Below are positions 7,096-13,356 of a DNA stretch of 18,976 bases, piece after piece (within the stretch, counting starts at the first letter, position 1; the number at the start of each line of letters is the position of its first letter). The notes under the pieces are model-generated. The model was given only the letters and a program-made list of their open reading frames with translations. It was not told the DNA's origin and made no database searches. The position numbers and the translations under genes are program-made. The stretch lies in the NCBI GenBank assembly GCA_018623305.1, contig JAAZVR010000007.1, positions 1-18,976 of the forward strand. Reading direction: 5' to 3'. Origin of the DNA: Thiotrichales bacterium (GTDB lineage Bacteria > Pseudomonadota > Gammaproteobacteria > JAAZVR01).

Positions 7096-7989
7096 ATGTT
7101 AAAAAAACTTTTGAGCATCGTTGCTTTGAGCGGATTCATTCCGCTCTCAGCTTATGCCCAACTCAATGTCTTTACCTGCGAACCTGAATGGGCTCAACTG
7201 GCGAGCGAGTTAGGTGGTCAACACGTGAAAGCGCGTTCGGCGACCACCGCTTATCAAGACCCGCATTACATTCAAGCGCGCCCGAGTTTGATTGCCAAAG
7301 CCCGTCGTGCAGATTTATTAATCTGTACGGGGGCGGAATTGGAAATCGGTTGGTTACCTGTGTTGTTAGAACGCTCTGCCAACGCAGCTATTCAGCCTGG
7401 CAAGTTGGGGCATTTTATGGCCGCAGATTTTGTCGATATGATGGAAAAACTCGACCGTGTGGACAGCTCAATGGGGCATGTTCATGCGGCGGGTAATCCA
7501 CACTTTCAAACCGACCCGCGTCGCATGATTCAGGTTGCTAAGGCCTTAACTCAACGACTGATTGATTTGGATCCTGCAAATACCGATGACTATCGCGCTC
7601 AAGGCAATGCGTTTCAACAACGTATGACGAGCTCGATTCAGCAATGGTCAGCTCAAGCCTCTGCATTGAAAGGCCTATCAATGGTGGTTCACCATCGATC
7701 CTGGGTGTATATGAATGACTGGCTCGGTTTGAATGAAGTTGCAGCTTTGGAACCTAAACCGGGTATTCCACCGTCCACGGCGCATTTGAGTCAGCTATTG
7801 GAGCAGATGAAAAACGAACCTGCCAAGGCGATTATCTACTCCGCTTATCAAAGCCCTAAAGCGGCGGATTGGTTGTCGAATCGGACGCAGATTCCTGCGC
7901 TTAAATTAAATTCAACCGTTCTGCCTGACCAATCGCTGCACGCGTTTTATCAAAGCTTGATTGATTCATTATTGGAGGTTGCTCAATGA
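7096..7989 (+). CDS. ZnuA-type metal ABC transporter substrate-binding protein
   Basis: A 297-residue cluster A-I (TroA/ZnuA-like) binding protein. The signal peptide ends near SAYA-Q (residue 21). Likely metal ligands are His57 in YQDPHY, His136 in GNPHFQTDP and His199 or His200 in VVHHRSW; the fourth position (IIYSAYQSPKAADW) has no obvious Asp or Glu ligand. A short loop SMGHVHAAGNPH (125-136) replaces the long His-rich loop of E. coli ZnuA. The start at 7096 is chosen because AAGGAG (7083-7088) lies 7 bases upstream and the signal peptide begins there; an earlier in-frame start at 7030 would overlap the barrel gene. It delivers Zn2+ (or Mn2+) from the periplasm to the permease. The stop overlaps the permease start (ATGA). 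Confidence 0.9.
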   Translation: MLKKLLSIVALSGFIPLSAYAQLNVFTCEPEWAQLASELGGQHVKARSATTAYQDPHYIQARPSLIAKARRADLLICTGAELEIGWLPVLLERSANAAIQPGKLGHFMAADFVDMMEKLDRVDSSMGHVHAAGNPHFQTDPRRMIQVAKALTQRLIDLDPANTDDYRAQGNAFQQRMTSSIQQWSAQASALKGLSMVVHHRSWVYMNDWLGLNEVAALEPKPGIPPSTAHLSQLLEQMKNEPAKAIIYSAYQSPKAADWLSNRTQIPALKLNSTVLPDQSLHAFYQSLIDSLLEVAQ

Positions 7990-8753
7990 TGTCGCCTGAA
8001 ATGGCCATCTTAGTTCCGGCGTTTATCGCCGGGCTTTTGATTTTCGCCACCCACATTCCGCTCGGGCAAGAAGTGCTGAAACGCAAAATCGTTTTCATTG
8101 ATTTAGCTTTGGCGCAAATTGCCAGTTTAGGCATTATGATGCCGATTCTTATTGGTCGAGATGATTTACTGCATACCTCGCCTTGGGCGGTTCAGGCCTT
8201 TGCGATTGGATTTGCGCTATTCGGTGCTTTTTTAATCGAACGGTTGCGAGCGATATTTAAAGACAACCAAGAAGGCCTTGTAGGAACGATTTACATCGTT
8301 TCATTCAGCGCGGCGATTTTAATTGGCTCAACGAATCTACACGGTGCTGAACACCTGATGTCGGTGATTGATGGGCAACTGTTATGGGCGGATTATGAAC
8401 ACGTCACCGTTTTATCCATTGTTGCGGTGTTGTTTTATGCCTTGCTGTGGTGGAAACCTGCAATTTTAGAATCCAAAGCGTTTTATTACATTATCGCGGC
8501 TGTGGTGGTGATGTCTGTGCAAGTGGTCGGCGTGTATTTAGTCTTTGCCAGCTTGATTATTCCCGCACTCTTTAACAGCAAATTAAACTGGCCACGTTGG
8601 GGTTTGGTCGGTGTGAGCAGTCTTGCTTTGGCAGGTGGATTGGCCTATTCACTCATCAGCGATTTGCCAACAAGCCCGCTGATTATTTGCCTAATGCTCT
8701 GCGTATTCGTCTGGATGTTGTTGATTAAATGGATTTACAGCCCCGTTAAATAG
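7986..8753 (+). CDS. ZnuB-type metal ABC transporter permease
   Basis: A 255-residue polytopic inner-membrane protein of the ABC-3 metal permease family, with about seven to eight hydrophobic segments. Family-like elements include FIDLALAQIASLGIM (position of the usual H-x-A-L-x-G segment), NLHGAEHLMSVIDGQLLW near 117-135, and VYLVFASLIIPALF near 190-203. GGAGG (7974-7978) lies 7 bases before the ATG, and a second ATG follows directly. The frame overlaps the binding-protein stop by four bases, implying coupled translation. The usual partner ATPase (ZnuC) is absent from this cluster and from the window, so it must be encoded elsewhere or shared. The last 19 bases overlap, in the opposite direction, the end of the MazF-like toxin gene. 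Confidence 0.88.
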   Translation: MMSPEMAILVPAFIAGLLIFATHIPLGQEVLKRKIVFIDLALAQIASLGIMMPILIGRDDLLHTSPWAVQAFAIGFALFGAFLIERLRAIFKDNQEGLVGTIYIVSFSAAILIGSTNLHGAEHLMSVIDGQLLWADYEHVTVLSIVAVLFYALLWWKPAILESKAFYYIIAAVVVMSVQVVGVYLVFASLIIPALFNSKLNWPRWGLVGVSSLALAGGLAYSLISDLPTSPLIICLMLCVFVWMLLIKWIYSPVK

Positions 8754-9073
8754 CGCAGTTGTTTTTCTAATTGCGCCATTTCGCGGGTCGTCAAACTCGC
8801 TAAAACCTCATCACCAATTCGGTTGCGGTCAATAGAACGAGTTTGTTCAATCACACAATAAGAGGATTTTAGCAATCGTTCTCGCGGCAAAATTTCAACA
8901 CGCAAGGATTCCATTCCCGCCCAATATTGAGAAGACAAAGGCACAATCATCACCATCGAAATGTGCGCATCCAATAAACGGTTTTCAGTCAATACAACGA
9001 CGGGACGCACCTTGCCAATTTCCGCACCTTGATTTGGATTTAAGCGTGCAATCCTAACTTCGCCACGACGCAT
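8735..9073 (-). CDS. MazF/PemK-family toxin (endoribonuclease)
   Basis: A 112-residue protein starting MRRGEVRIARLNPNQGAE, with the family loop GKVRPVVVL (Arg near 23, expected catalytic), the strand MVMIVPLSS, and CVIEQTRSIDRNRI near 75-88, where the second active-site region lies. These are the landmarks of MazF toxins, sequence-specific RNA endonucleases that stop translation when the antitoxin is lost. The ATG at 9073 overlaps the antitoxin stop by one base (TAATG) and is preferred to an in-frame TTG four codons earlier because MRRGE is the usual family start. The gene converges with the permease gene and overlaps its last 19 bases. No residue loss suggests inactivity. Confidence 0.9.
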   Translation of the reverse strand: MRRGEVRIARLNPNQGAEIGKVRPVVVLTENRLLDAHISMVMIVPLSSQYWAGMESLRVEILPRERLLKSSYCVIEQTRSIDRNRIGDEVLASLTTREMAQLEKQLRYLTGL

Positions 9074-9366
9074 TATTTCCACCAATCGGCTTCGTTTTCA
9101 GCGACATTCAAACGCTCTGTATTCTCTGAATCCGATGGGTAAAACGCTTGGTTTATTTCAACCATCTCCGCTTGATAAGCTGGATTTTCATTTAAAGATT
9201 GAACCGCTTGAACCATAGATTCCAATTCCATTTCACGTTTCTTCATTGCGAGGAATTGTTCTAAGGCCTCACGCCCTAGAGCCGATTTGGTACTTTGTTC
9301 TCGTTGAGCAAAAAACTCAAGTTGAGATTCAATTTGATCAGGCAAGCGCAACGTTAATACACTCAT
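9073..9366 (-). CDS. Ribbon-helix-helix antitoxin partnering the MazF-like toxin
   Basis: A 97-residue protein. The N-terminus MSVLTLRLPDQIESQLEFFA followed by STKSALGREALEQFL is a ribbon-helix-helix DNA-binding domain (about residues 1-40). The remainder is charged and probably disordered (AENEADWWK end), as expected for the segment that wraps and inhibits the toxin. The ATG at 9366 is chosen over an in-frame TTG at 9378 because GAGG lies 6 bases upstream and the RHH strand begins right after it. It should bind its own promoter; matching direct and inverted repeats lie just upstream (9378-9409). The stop overlaps the toxin ATG. Confidence 0.87.
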   Translation of the reverse strand: MSVLTLRLPDQIESQLEFFAQREQSTKSALGREALEQFLAMKKREMELESMVQAVQSLNENPAYQAEMVEINQAFYPSDSENTERLNVAENEADWWK

Positions 9367-9377
9367 GACACACCTCA

Positions 9378-9409
9378 AATACGTTTCGTATTACAAAGTG
9401 TATTACAAA
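9378..9409 (-). promoter_or_regulatory. Operator repeats upstream of the toxin-antitoxin pair
   Basis: On the plus strand a palindrome AATACG-TTT-CGTATT (9378-9392) overlaps two perfect copies of GTATTACAAA (9388-9397 and 9400-9409) spaced 12 bases apart. RHH antitoxins typically bind such short repeats cooperatively at about one helical turn. The repeats sit 12 to 43 bases before the antitoxin ATG, where its promoter should be. Repeats are seen directly; binding is inferred. Confidence 0.6.
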
Positions 9410-9431
9410 TCAAAAAGTGCGTCAAAAACGA

Positions 9432-10262
9432 TTAACGGCCGCGCCCCATGCCACCACCTGAACCAAAACGACCCGAATGAGGCATTGCACCTGTACCACG
9501 ATTCAAACCTGACGGCGCTGGCGCTGAACCCGAACTGAATCGCCCCGAACGGAACTGAGCTTTGCCTTGTAAAGCACCGTTGAACTGAGCATTCAAATGG
9601 CCTTGTAAGTTACGCTCCACCACAAACTGTTTCTGTTCACTCGCAAACGGCCAAGTCATTTCTCGACTGATTTGTTGAATCGCATCAGGATTGCTACTCA
9701 AGCGAGTCGCCATCCAAGTGCCATCCGACTGCAACCAACCACTGACAATCACTTGCTCACCCGCTTCAATCGCGCGACCACTCGACCAAGCGGAGTCAAT
9801 CTGTGTCGCACTCGACCAACGCACCCATTCGCCATTCACAATCAAAAGATTACGTTTGACCTCTGACACTTCACCCGAAACTGGGAAGTGCAATTGAATT
9901 TGTTCAGCACGAATTTCAGACTCAGTATCCACTGTCGTCAACATCACTTGCTGGCCTAAAGCCAAGTCATAAGTCCCTGGAATATTCGCTTTCACACCTG
10001 ATTTATCATCAATTTGGATGTGCAAATTATTCACATAAATACTGCCGAAAGCCTCAATCGTTCCGATAACCCCTGTGCCACCAAAGCCTGATTCATCCGC
10101 TTGCGCCACAACGCCTGTTCCACCGAAACCTGAATCATTAACAGAGGTGTGGCCTGTTCCGCCAAAGCCTTCTTGAGGAATCGACGTTGAAGCGAACTGA
10201 GACTGAGTCGTTGCGCAGGACAACAAAAACAGAGACAACAGAAAAACGATGAAGGCTCGCAT
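9432..10262 (-). CDS. DUF5666-like lipoprotein with GFGGTG repeats
   Basis: A 276-residue predicted lipoprotein: hydrophobic signal then lipobox LLSC with the lipidated Cys at 16. Three GFGGTG repeats (32-37, 45-50, 59-64) follow, then small beta-rich modules (IGTIEAFGSIYVNNLHIQID; QQVMLTTVDTESEIRAEQIQL; SGEVSEVKRNLLIVNG; EQVIVSGWLQSDGTWMATRL) of the kind seen in DUF5666 proteins. The C-terminal 40 residues are Gly/Ser/Arg-rich and probably disordered (ending GSGGGMGRGR). The ATG overlaps the stop of the upstream DUF6502-like gene by one base (TAATG). Its function is unknown; an envelope role is inferred from the lipobox. The repeats probably make a flexible stalk or binding segment. Confidence 0.78.
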   Translation of the reverse strand: MRAFIVFLLSLFLLSCATTQSQFASTSIPQEGFGGTGHTSVNDSGFGGTGVVAQADESGFGGTGVIGTIEAFGSIYVNNLHIQIDDKSGVKANIPGTYDLALGQQVMLTTVDTESEIRAEQIQLHFPVSGEVSEVKRNLLIVNGEWVRWSSATQIDSAWSSGRAIEAGEQVIVSGWLQSDGTWMATRLSSNPDAIQQISREMTWPFASEQKQFVVERNLQGHLNAQFNGALQGKAQFRSGRFSSGSAPAPSGLNRGTGAMPHSGRFGSGGGMGRGR

Positions 10263-11074
10263 TAATCACGAGCCTTTTTATGGAAATATGCACCGACGTG
10301 GAAGTCAGCAGTGGATTCATCTTGGGAAGCGGAATCACCACGCGCTTGAGCCGCCATATCATTTAAATGCGTCAGTGTTTCAAGATTACGACGCTTCGCT
10401 TCCTCTTCGATTTCATTCACGGCTGACACAGGCAAGTTTTTGTAAAACACCGCACGGTCAAACATCGGATCAATCGAACCTTTAAGGTTGTGCGTCACCG
10501 TTTCGATGTGCGCGCCTAAGTTTTTACCCGCAAAATAAAGTTTCTCAACATCATCTTCGGATGGCACCAAACCACGTTGCAATAAAGTCACTCGCCCCTC
10601 ATCGACAGAAGCAATGCCTTGTGTGACCCAATCATCGAGCAAACTGCGGAAGTGTTTATCTTTTGAAATGCTATAAACCAAGGCCTCAAACGACGGCGAT
10701 TCCCCCGTTTTTGCAATCACTAATGGCTGATTATTCTCATCTAAATAGTCAGATGTTGACAACCATTTCGCCATCACAGACGCGCCCAAGCTGGCTTGAA
10801 TTTCACCCAAAGGAATTTCATCTTCTTGAGCTAACAACTCACGCAATCGTTTCACTTCTTTACGGTGGATGCCTGTCACCAAACTCACACGACTGTCGGT
10901 CAATCGCTTGCCTTCAATCTGTGCCGATTCACTGGCGACTTCAACATAAATGGATTTCAACGCATCCGACACTGCGGTGTAAGTAATCCCGCGGTTAAGA
11001 AGAAACTTGACCAAAGGCTTCAAGACGCGCTTGAGCATTCGGTCGATACGATTGTCGGTGGTTTGTTCTGTCAT
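10262..11074 (-). CDS. DUF6502-like cytoplasmic protein
   Basis: A 270-residue soluble protein without signal peptide. The N-terminus has LKPLVKFLLNRGITYTAVSDALKSIYVEVA (about 18-47, motif shown in parts: LLNRGITYTAVSDALK), then LTDSRVSLVTGIHRKEVKRL (58-77), which reads like a helix-turn-helix. This arrangement is that of the DUF6502 family, often paired with DUF5666 lipoproteins. The middle (SFEALVYSISKDKHFRSLLD) and C-terminal parts are helical; the end is acidic and Ser-rich. A DNA-binding regulator is plausible from the SLVTGIHRKEVKRL segment but is not shown. It lies 26 bases downstream of the small secreted protein gene and overlaps the lipoprotein gene by one base, so the two are translationally coupled. 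Confidence 0.75.
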   Translation of the reverse strand: MTEQTTDNRIDRMLKRVLKPLVKFLLNRGITYTAVSDALKSIYVEVASESAQIEGKRLTDSRVSLVTGIHRKEVKRLRELLAQEDEIPLGEIQASLGASVMAKWLSTSDYLDENNQPLVIAKTGESPSFEALVYSISKDKHFRSLLDDWVTQGIASVDEGRVTLLQRGLVPSEDDVEKLYFAGKNLGAHIETVTHNLKGSIDPMFDRAVFYKNLPVSAVNEIEEEAKRRNLETLTHLNDMAAQARGDSASQDESTADFHVGAYFHKKARD

Positions 11075-11100
11075 CCTCTTATTTTACTCTGTGTTGAGAC

Positions 11101-11295
11101 TTAGTGAGAACCCTTACCTTTTTGTTGACGCAATTGTTTTTTCTGCCCTGAGCCCGAGCCGTCTTTCAATTGCTGTTTAGTTTGAGTTTTTGTCTGCGTA
11201 TGCGTATGCGTGCCATCATTTGCATGTACATGGCCTGTCGCCATCCAACCAAAGCTCAATACAATCGTCATTGCTGCAATCATTTTTGTTTTCAT
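11101..11295 (-). CDS. Small secreted polar protein of unknown function
   Basis: A 64-residue protein: MKTKMIAAMTIVLSFGWMATGHVHA is a signal peptide with probable cleavage after HVHA (about residue 25). The mature part of about 40 residues starts NDGTHTHTQTKTQTKQQ, then SGSGQKKQLRQQKGKGSH: Thr/His/Gln/Lys-rich, strongly basic, with no hydrophobic core, so likely disordered. The second of two close ATGs (11295) is chosen because AAGGA lies 7 bases before it but only 1 base before the first (11301). It sits 35 bases downstream of the DUF2202 gene and 26 bases upstream of the DUF6502-like gene, so it is probably in their transcript. No family recognised. Confidence 0.65.
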   Translation of the reverse strand: MKTKMIAAMTIVLSFGWMATGHVHANDGTHTHTQTKTQTKQQLKDGSGSGQKKQLRQQKGKGSH

Positions 11296-11330
11296 AATCA
11301 TGTCCTTTCAAATGGGATTTAAATTCTGTT

Positions 11331-12703
11331 TTACTGGTTACCGTTGCCTTTCGGAACTTTTGGATAATCTTTATCATAATCTGCACCCAAAGAGCCACAG
11401 CCTTCAGCCACACCTTGTTTGACTAGAGCATTATCAAATGCCCAATAATGGTTGTAACTGCCCGAACGCAGGCTTTCAAAAGCGGCGACTAATTCATACG
11501 CGCCTAATTCATTGGCTTGGTCGATACTGGCGTTCAAATCATTCACATCCACCACTTCGACCATACAAGCAGACTCCAGTGCTTTAATGGTTTCAATTGC
11601 ATCGCCACCCGCGTGTTCCCAAAGGTTGTTATACAGGGTTTGCACTTCGGGCAAAATAAACTCCGCACTTGGGATTGCCGCTAAGGCCTCATCGTTGTAT
11701 CCCGTAACAACCGCTGTTTTTTCTGATTCTGCAAAACCAATCAAATCTAAATCGTATTTTTCAGCCAAAGCACGCATCGCTTCTTGGTGCTGAGATTCCG
11801 AATTCGTTGCCACGTTATACAAAGGCTTAATGTCTACGCCCTGAGTTAAAAGCGTGTTATATAGAGTCAAGTATAAATCTTTTGCCATTTTCTCCTCGTC
11901 CCAAGAAAACGTAATCAAATCTTGAACGATAGGTCCTTTTTCTGAATCCGCCAGCAACTCCTCCAAACCCTCAAAACTCGCTTGAGTGATGCTAATGGCT
12001 GAATCTGAGGCCAATAATTCCGTTGCTTCCGTGGCATCTAAAGCATCCACTTGAGTCGACAATTCAGTGATTAACGTTTGCTCCAATTCCAAAGCGGTTG
12101 AAGAACCATCATAGGCCTCCAAACGCGCTTCGATATCCGTGATTAAAGCGGTTTCGTTGGTTAAATCCAATGTTGAAAAATCGGTCACAGAATTTTCAAT
12201 CGCAAATTTAAACACCGCATCACTTAGCGCAGCAATCGCCAAATCCGTTGACGGTGTTTCCGTAGTCAATTGTTCATACGTAAAACCCAAACCTTCAAGC
12301 ACGGTTAAATGATCCGCATCGGCTGCCAAGGTCGAAGCCAATGTCGCTTTTGTCCCAGCATAAGCCTTCATCTGAAGATTACCCATTGCTACATCGCCTT
12401 CGGACAAGACACCATCACCGTCTAAATCAATATAGCCACCCGTTGACGTGATTGGATATTCAGGTGTCAAAGCAAAGCGATATTGATTGGTAGGATGACC
12501 GTTTGCGTCTTGAACAGGTTCACCTTTAACGCCTTGTGCATCACAATCACATGAGCATACAAAACGGGGCCACGCTCAACCGTGACATCCGTACTTGTAT
12601 CTGTCGCCCCAGAGGCATCAGCTGTCGTGCCACCACCACACGCTGTTAAATTCATCGCAGCAATTAAGGCCATGCTTAAAAGTGTTTTTTTCTGTGCATT
12701 CAT
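11331..12703 (-). pseudogene. Frameshifted DUF2202 ferritin-like lipoprotein gene
   Basis: Two frames together make one gene. The first (12703 to 12467) begins MNAQKKTLLSMALIAAMNLT and carries lipobox LTAC (Cys22), then VERGPVLYAHV, after which it runs into unrelated sequence and stops. The second frame, open from about 12570 down to 11331, reads DAQGVKGEPVQDANG, then TPEYPITSTGGYIDLDGDG (a Ca-binding-like D-x-D-G-D-G loop). It continues with a helical region and a C-terminal DUF2202 ferritin-like domain with FSWDEEKMAKDLYL, SESQHQEAM, EVVDVNDLN and SGSYNHYWAFDNAL. The frame change falls near 12538-12555, where the hexamer ATCACA is present twice in tandem (12540-12551). A one-base loss, or a two-base gain, would restore VLYAHVIVDAQGV. 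Sequencing error, true mutation and recoding are all possible. No strong Shine-Dalgarno precedes 12703. Substrate of the family unknown. Confidence 0.8.
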
Positions 12704-12720
12704 AATTAAAGTCAAATTTA

Positions 12721-12735
12721 TGTAAAAATGTTACA
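12721..12735. promoter_or_regulatory. Operator-like palindrome, copy A
   Basis: TGTAA-AAATG-TTACA, perfect 5-base arms around 5 bases. It lies downstream of the predicted DUF2202 transcription start. A second, slightly imperfect copy sits 69 bases away at 12790-12804, and both are followed by TTTATT. Binding protein unknown. Confidence 0.45.
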
Positions 12736-12755
12736 TTTATTTAAAAGATGGACAC

Positions 12756-12784
12756 ATGATAACGACAGCAAAAACACAAATCAA
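12756..12784 (-). promoter_or_regulatory. Candidate promoter of the DUF2202 operon
   Basis: Reading the minus strand, TTGATT (12784-12779) and TATCAT (12761-12756) are exactly 17 bases apart. This puts transcription start near 12749, about 45 bases before the lipoprotein ATG. It lies between the two palindromes at 12721-12735 and 12790-12804. Confidence 0.5.
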
Positions 12785-12789
12785 AAAAA

Positions 12790-12804
12790 TGTTACTTTTT
12801 TACA
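12790..12804. promoter_or_regulatory. Operator-like palindrome, copy B
   Basis: TGTTA-CTTTT-TTACA, arms matching at 4 of 5 positions. It ends the AT-rich region 5 bases upstream of the predicted -35 of the minus-strand promoter. It shares TTACATTTATT (12800-12810) with copy A (12731-12741). Confidence 0.4.
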
Positions 12805-12848
12805 TTTATTAATCTTATAGAGCCTAATAAGGTTTTATCTATATGAAG

Positions 12849-12876
12849 TTGCAAGGATTTTTTCGCTCGCTATAAT
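12849..12876 (+). promoter_or_regulatory. Promoter of the L31 gene
   Basis: TTGCAA (12849-12854) and a consensus TATAAT (12871-12876) are 16 bases apart. This predicts transcription start near 12883 and a leader of about 125 bases before the L31 ATG. Confidence 0.75.
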
Positions 12877-12882
12877 ACGCGG

Positions 12883-13009
12883 TTCAATTTGGCCGTTCGC
12901 TGAAACAGCGCGAACGAACTGCGGTCAAGATACGCCCTCTTAAACAGCCCAACGCTGATGTTGGCGAGCGCGCCTTGATCTAATAGCTTATAAAAATAGG
13001 ATTACTCAA
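12883..13009 (+). promoter_or_regulatory. Structured 5' leader of the L31 mRNA
   Basis: The leader holds several hairpins: CGCTG-AAA-CAGCG (12898-12910), extendable to GTTC/GAAC at 12895-12898 and 12912-12915 with a small bulge; CCAAC/GTTGG (12949-12953 with 12960-12964); and GGCG/CGCC (12963-12966 with 12971-12974), which competes with the previous one. A closing stem GGTCAAG/CTTGATC (12923-12929 with 12974-12980) has one G-T pair. Ribosomal-protein leaders for L31 are known in gammaproteobacteria and L31 controls its own mRNA in E. coli; whether this leader belongs to a described class needs a covariance search. Confidence 0.5.
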
Positions 13010-13249
13010 ATGCGCGAAGGCATTCATCCAGAATACAAAACAGTTGTTTTCCAAGATATCTCAACTGGCGAAGTTTTCATGACTAAATCAACAATGGAAG
13101 CAAAAGATACAATCGAAATCGACGGCGAAACTTACCCTTGTGTACGTGTCGAGGTTTCTTCTGCATCTCACCCGTTCTACACTGGTAAGCAGAACCTTGT
13201 TGATACAGAAGGTCGTGTTGAGAAGTTCAAGCAACGTTACGGCATGTAA
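13010..13249 (+). CDS. rpmE2: 50S ribosomal protein L31, Cys-free (type B-like) form
   Basis: A 79-residue L31. The N-terminus MREGIHPEYKTVVFQDISTG matches type B (YkgM) L31. The C-terminal HPFYTGKQNLVDTEGRVEKF has the wording usual in type A. The zinc ligands of type A (CxC near 16-18 and CxxC just before HPF) are absent: VEVSSASHPF replaces VDVCSKCHPF. One Cys remains in YPCVRV. L31 sits at the subunit bridge near 5S rRNA. AGGA at 12998-13001 lies 8 bases before the ATG. Type B L31 genes are often zinc-repressed back-ups, but here the promoter is strong and no Zur-like site is visible, so it could be the main L31. The gene is monocistronic, closed by a terminator. Confidence 0.9.
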   Translation: MREGIHPEYKTVVFQDISTGEVFMTKSTMEAKDTIEIDGETYPCVRVEVSSASHPFYTGKQNLVDTEGRVEKFKQRYGM

Positions 13250-13268
13250 TCTGCCCACTTGCTTTGTT

Positions 13269-13296
13269 AAGGCCGCTTTTAAGCGGCCTTTTCTTT
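13269..13296 (+). terminator. Intrinsic terminator after the L31 gene
   Basis: AAGGCCGC (13269-13276) pairs with GCGGCCTT (13283-13290) across TTTTAA, followed by TTTTCTTT (to 13296 counting the stem end). A strong GC stem with T-run 20 bases after the stop codon. Confidence 0.9.
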
Positions 13297-13356
13297 GTCT
13301 CACTTATCCCCACAATATCCGCTAAAATATTGCCAAATTTAATAAGGGAGTCCCCC

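Noticed and set aside
9074..9085. TTG start adding four residues to the toxin
   Set aside because: MRRGE at the ATG is the normal MazF-type start and overlaps the antitoxin stop as TAATG.
9367..9378. TTG start adding four residues to the antitoxin
   Set aside because: The ATG at 9366 has GAGG at good spacing and the RHH strand begins there; the TTG lies inside the operator palindrome.
9388..9409. CRISPR-like repeat
   Set aside because: Only two 10-base copies at 12-base spacing with no spacers; an operator fits better. No CRISPR array is seen anywhere in the window.
10663..11104. Plus-strand frames opposite the DUF6502-like gene
   Set aside because: They are antisense shadows without ribosome sites or domain patterns.
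13264..13356. N-terminal extension of HemE with a hydrophobic stretch
   Set aside because: It would run through the L31 terminator stem, and family length plus AAGGGAG support the ATG at 13357.
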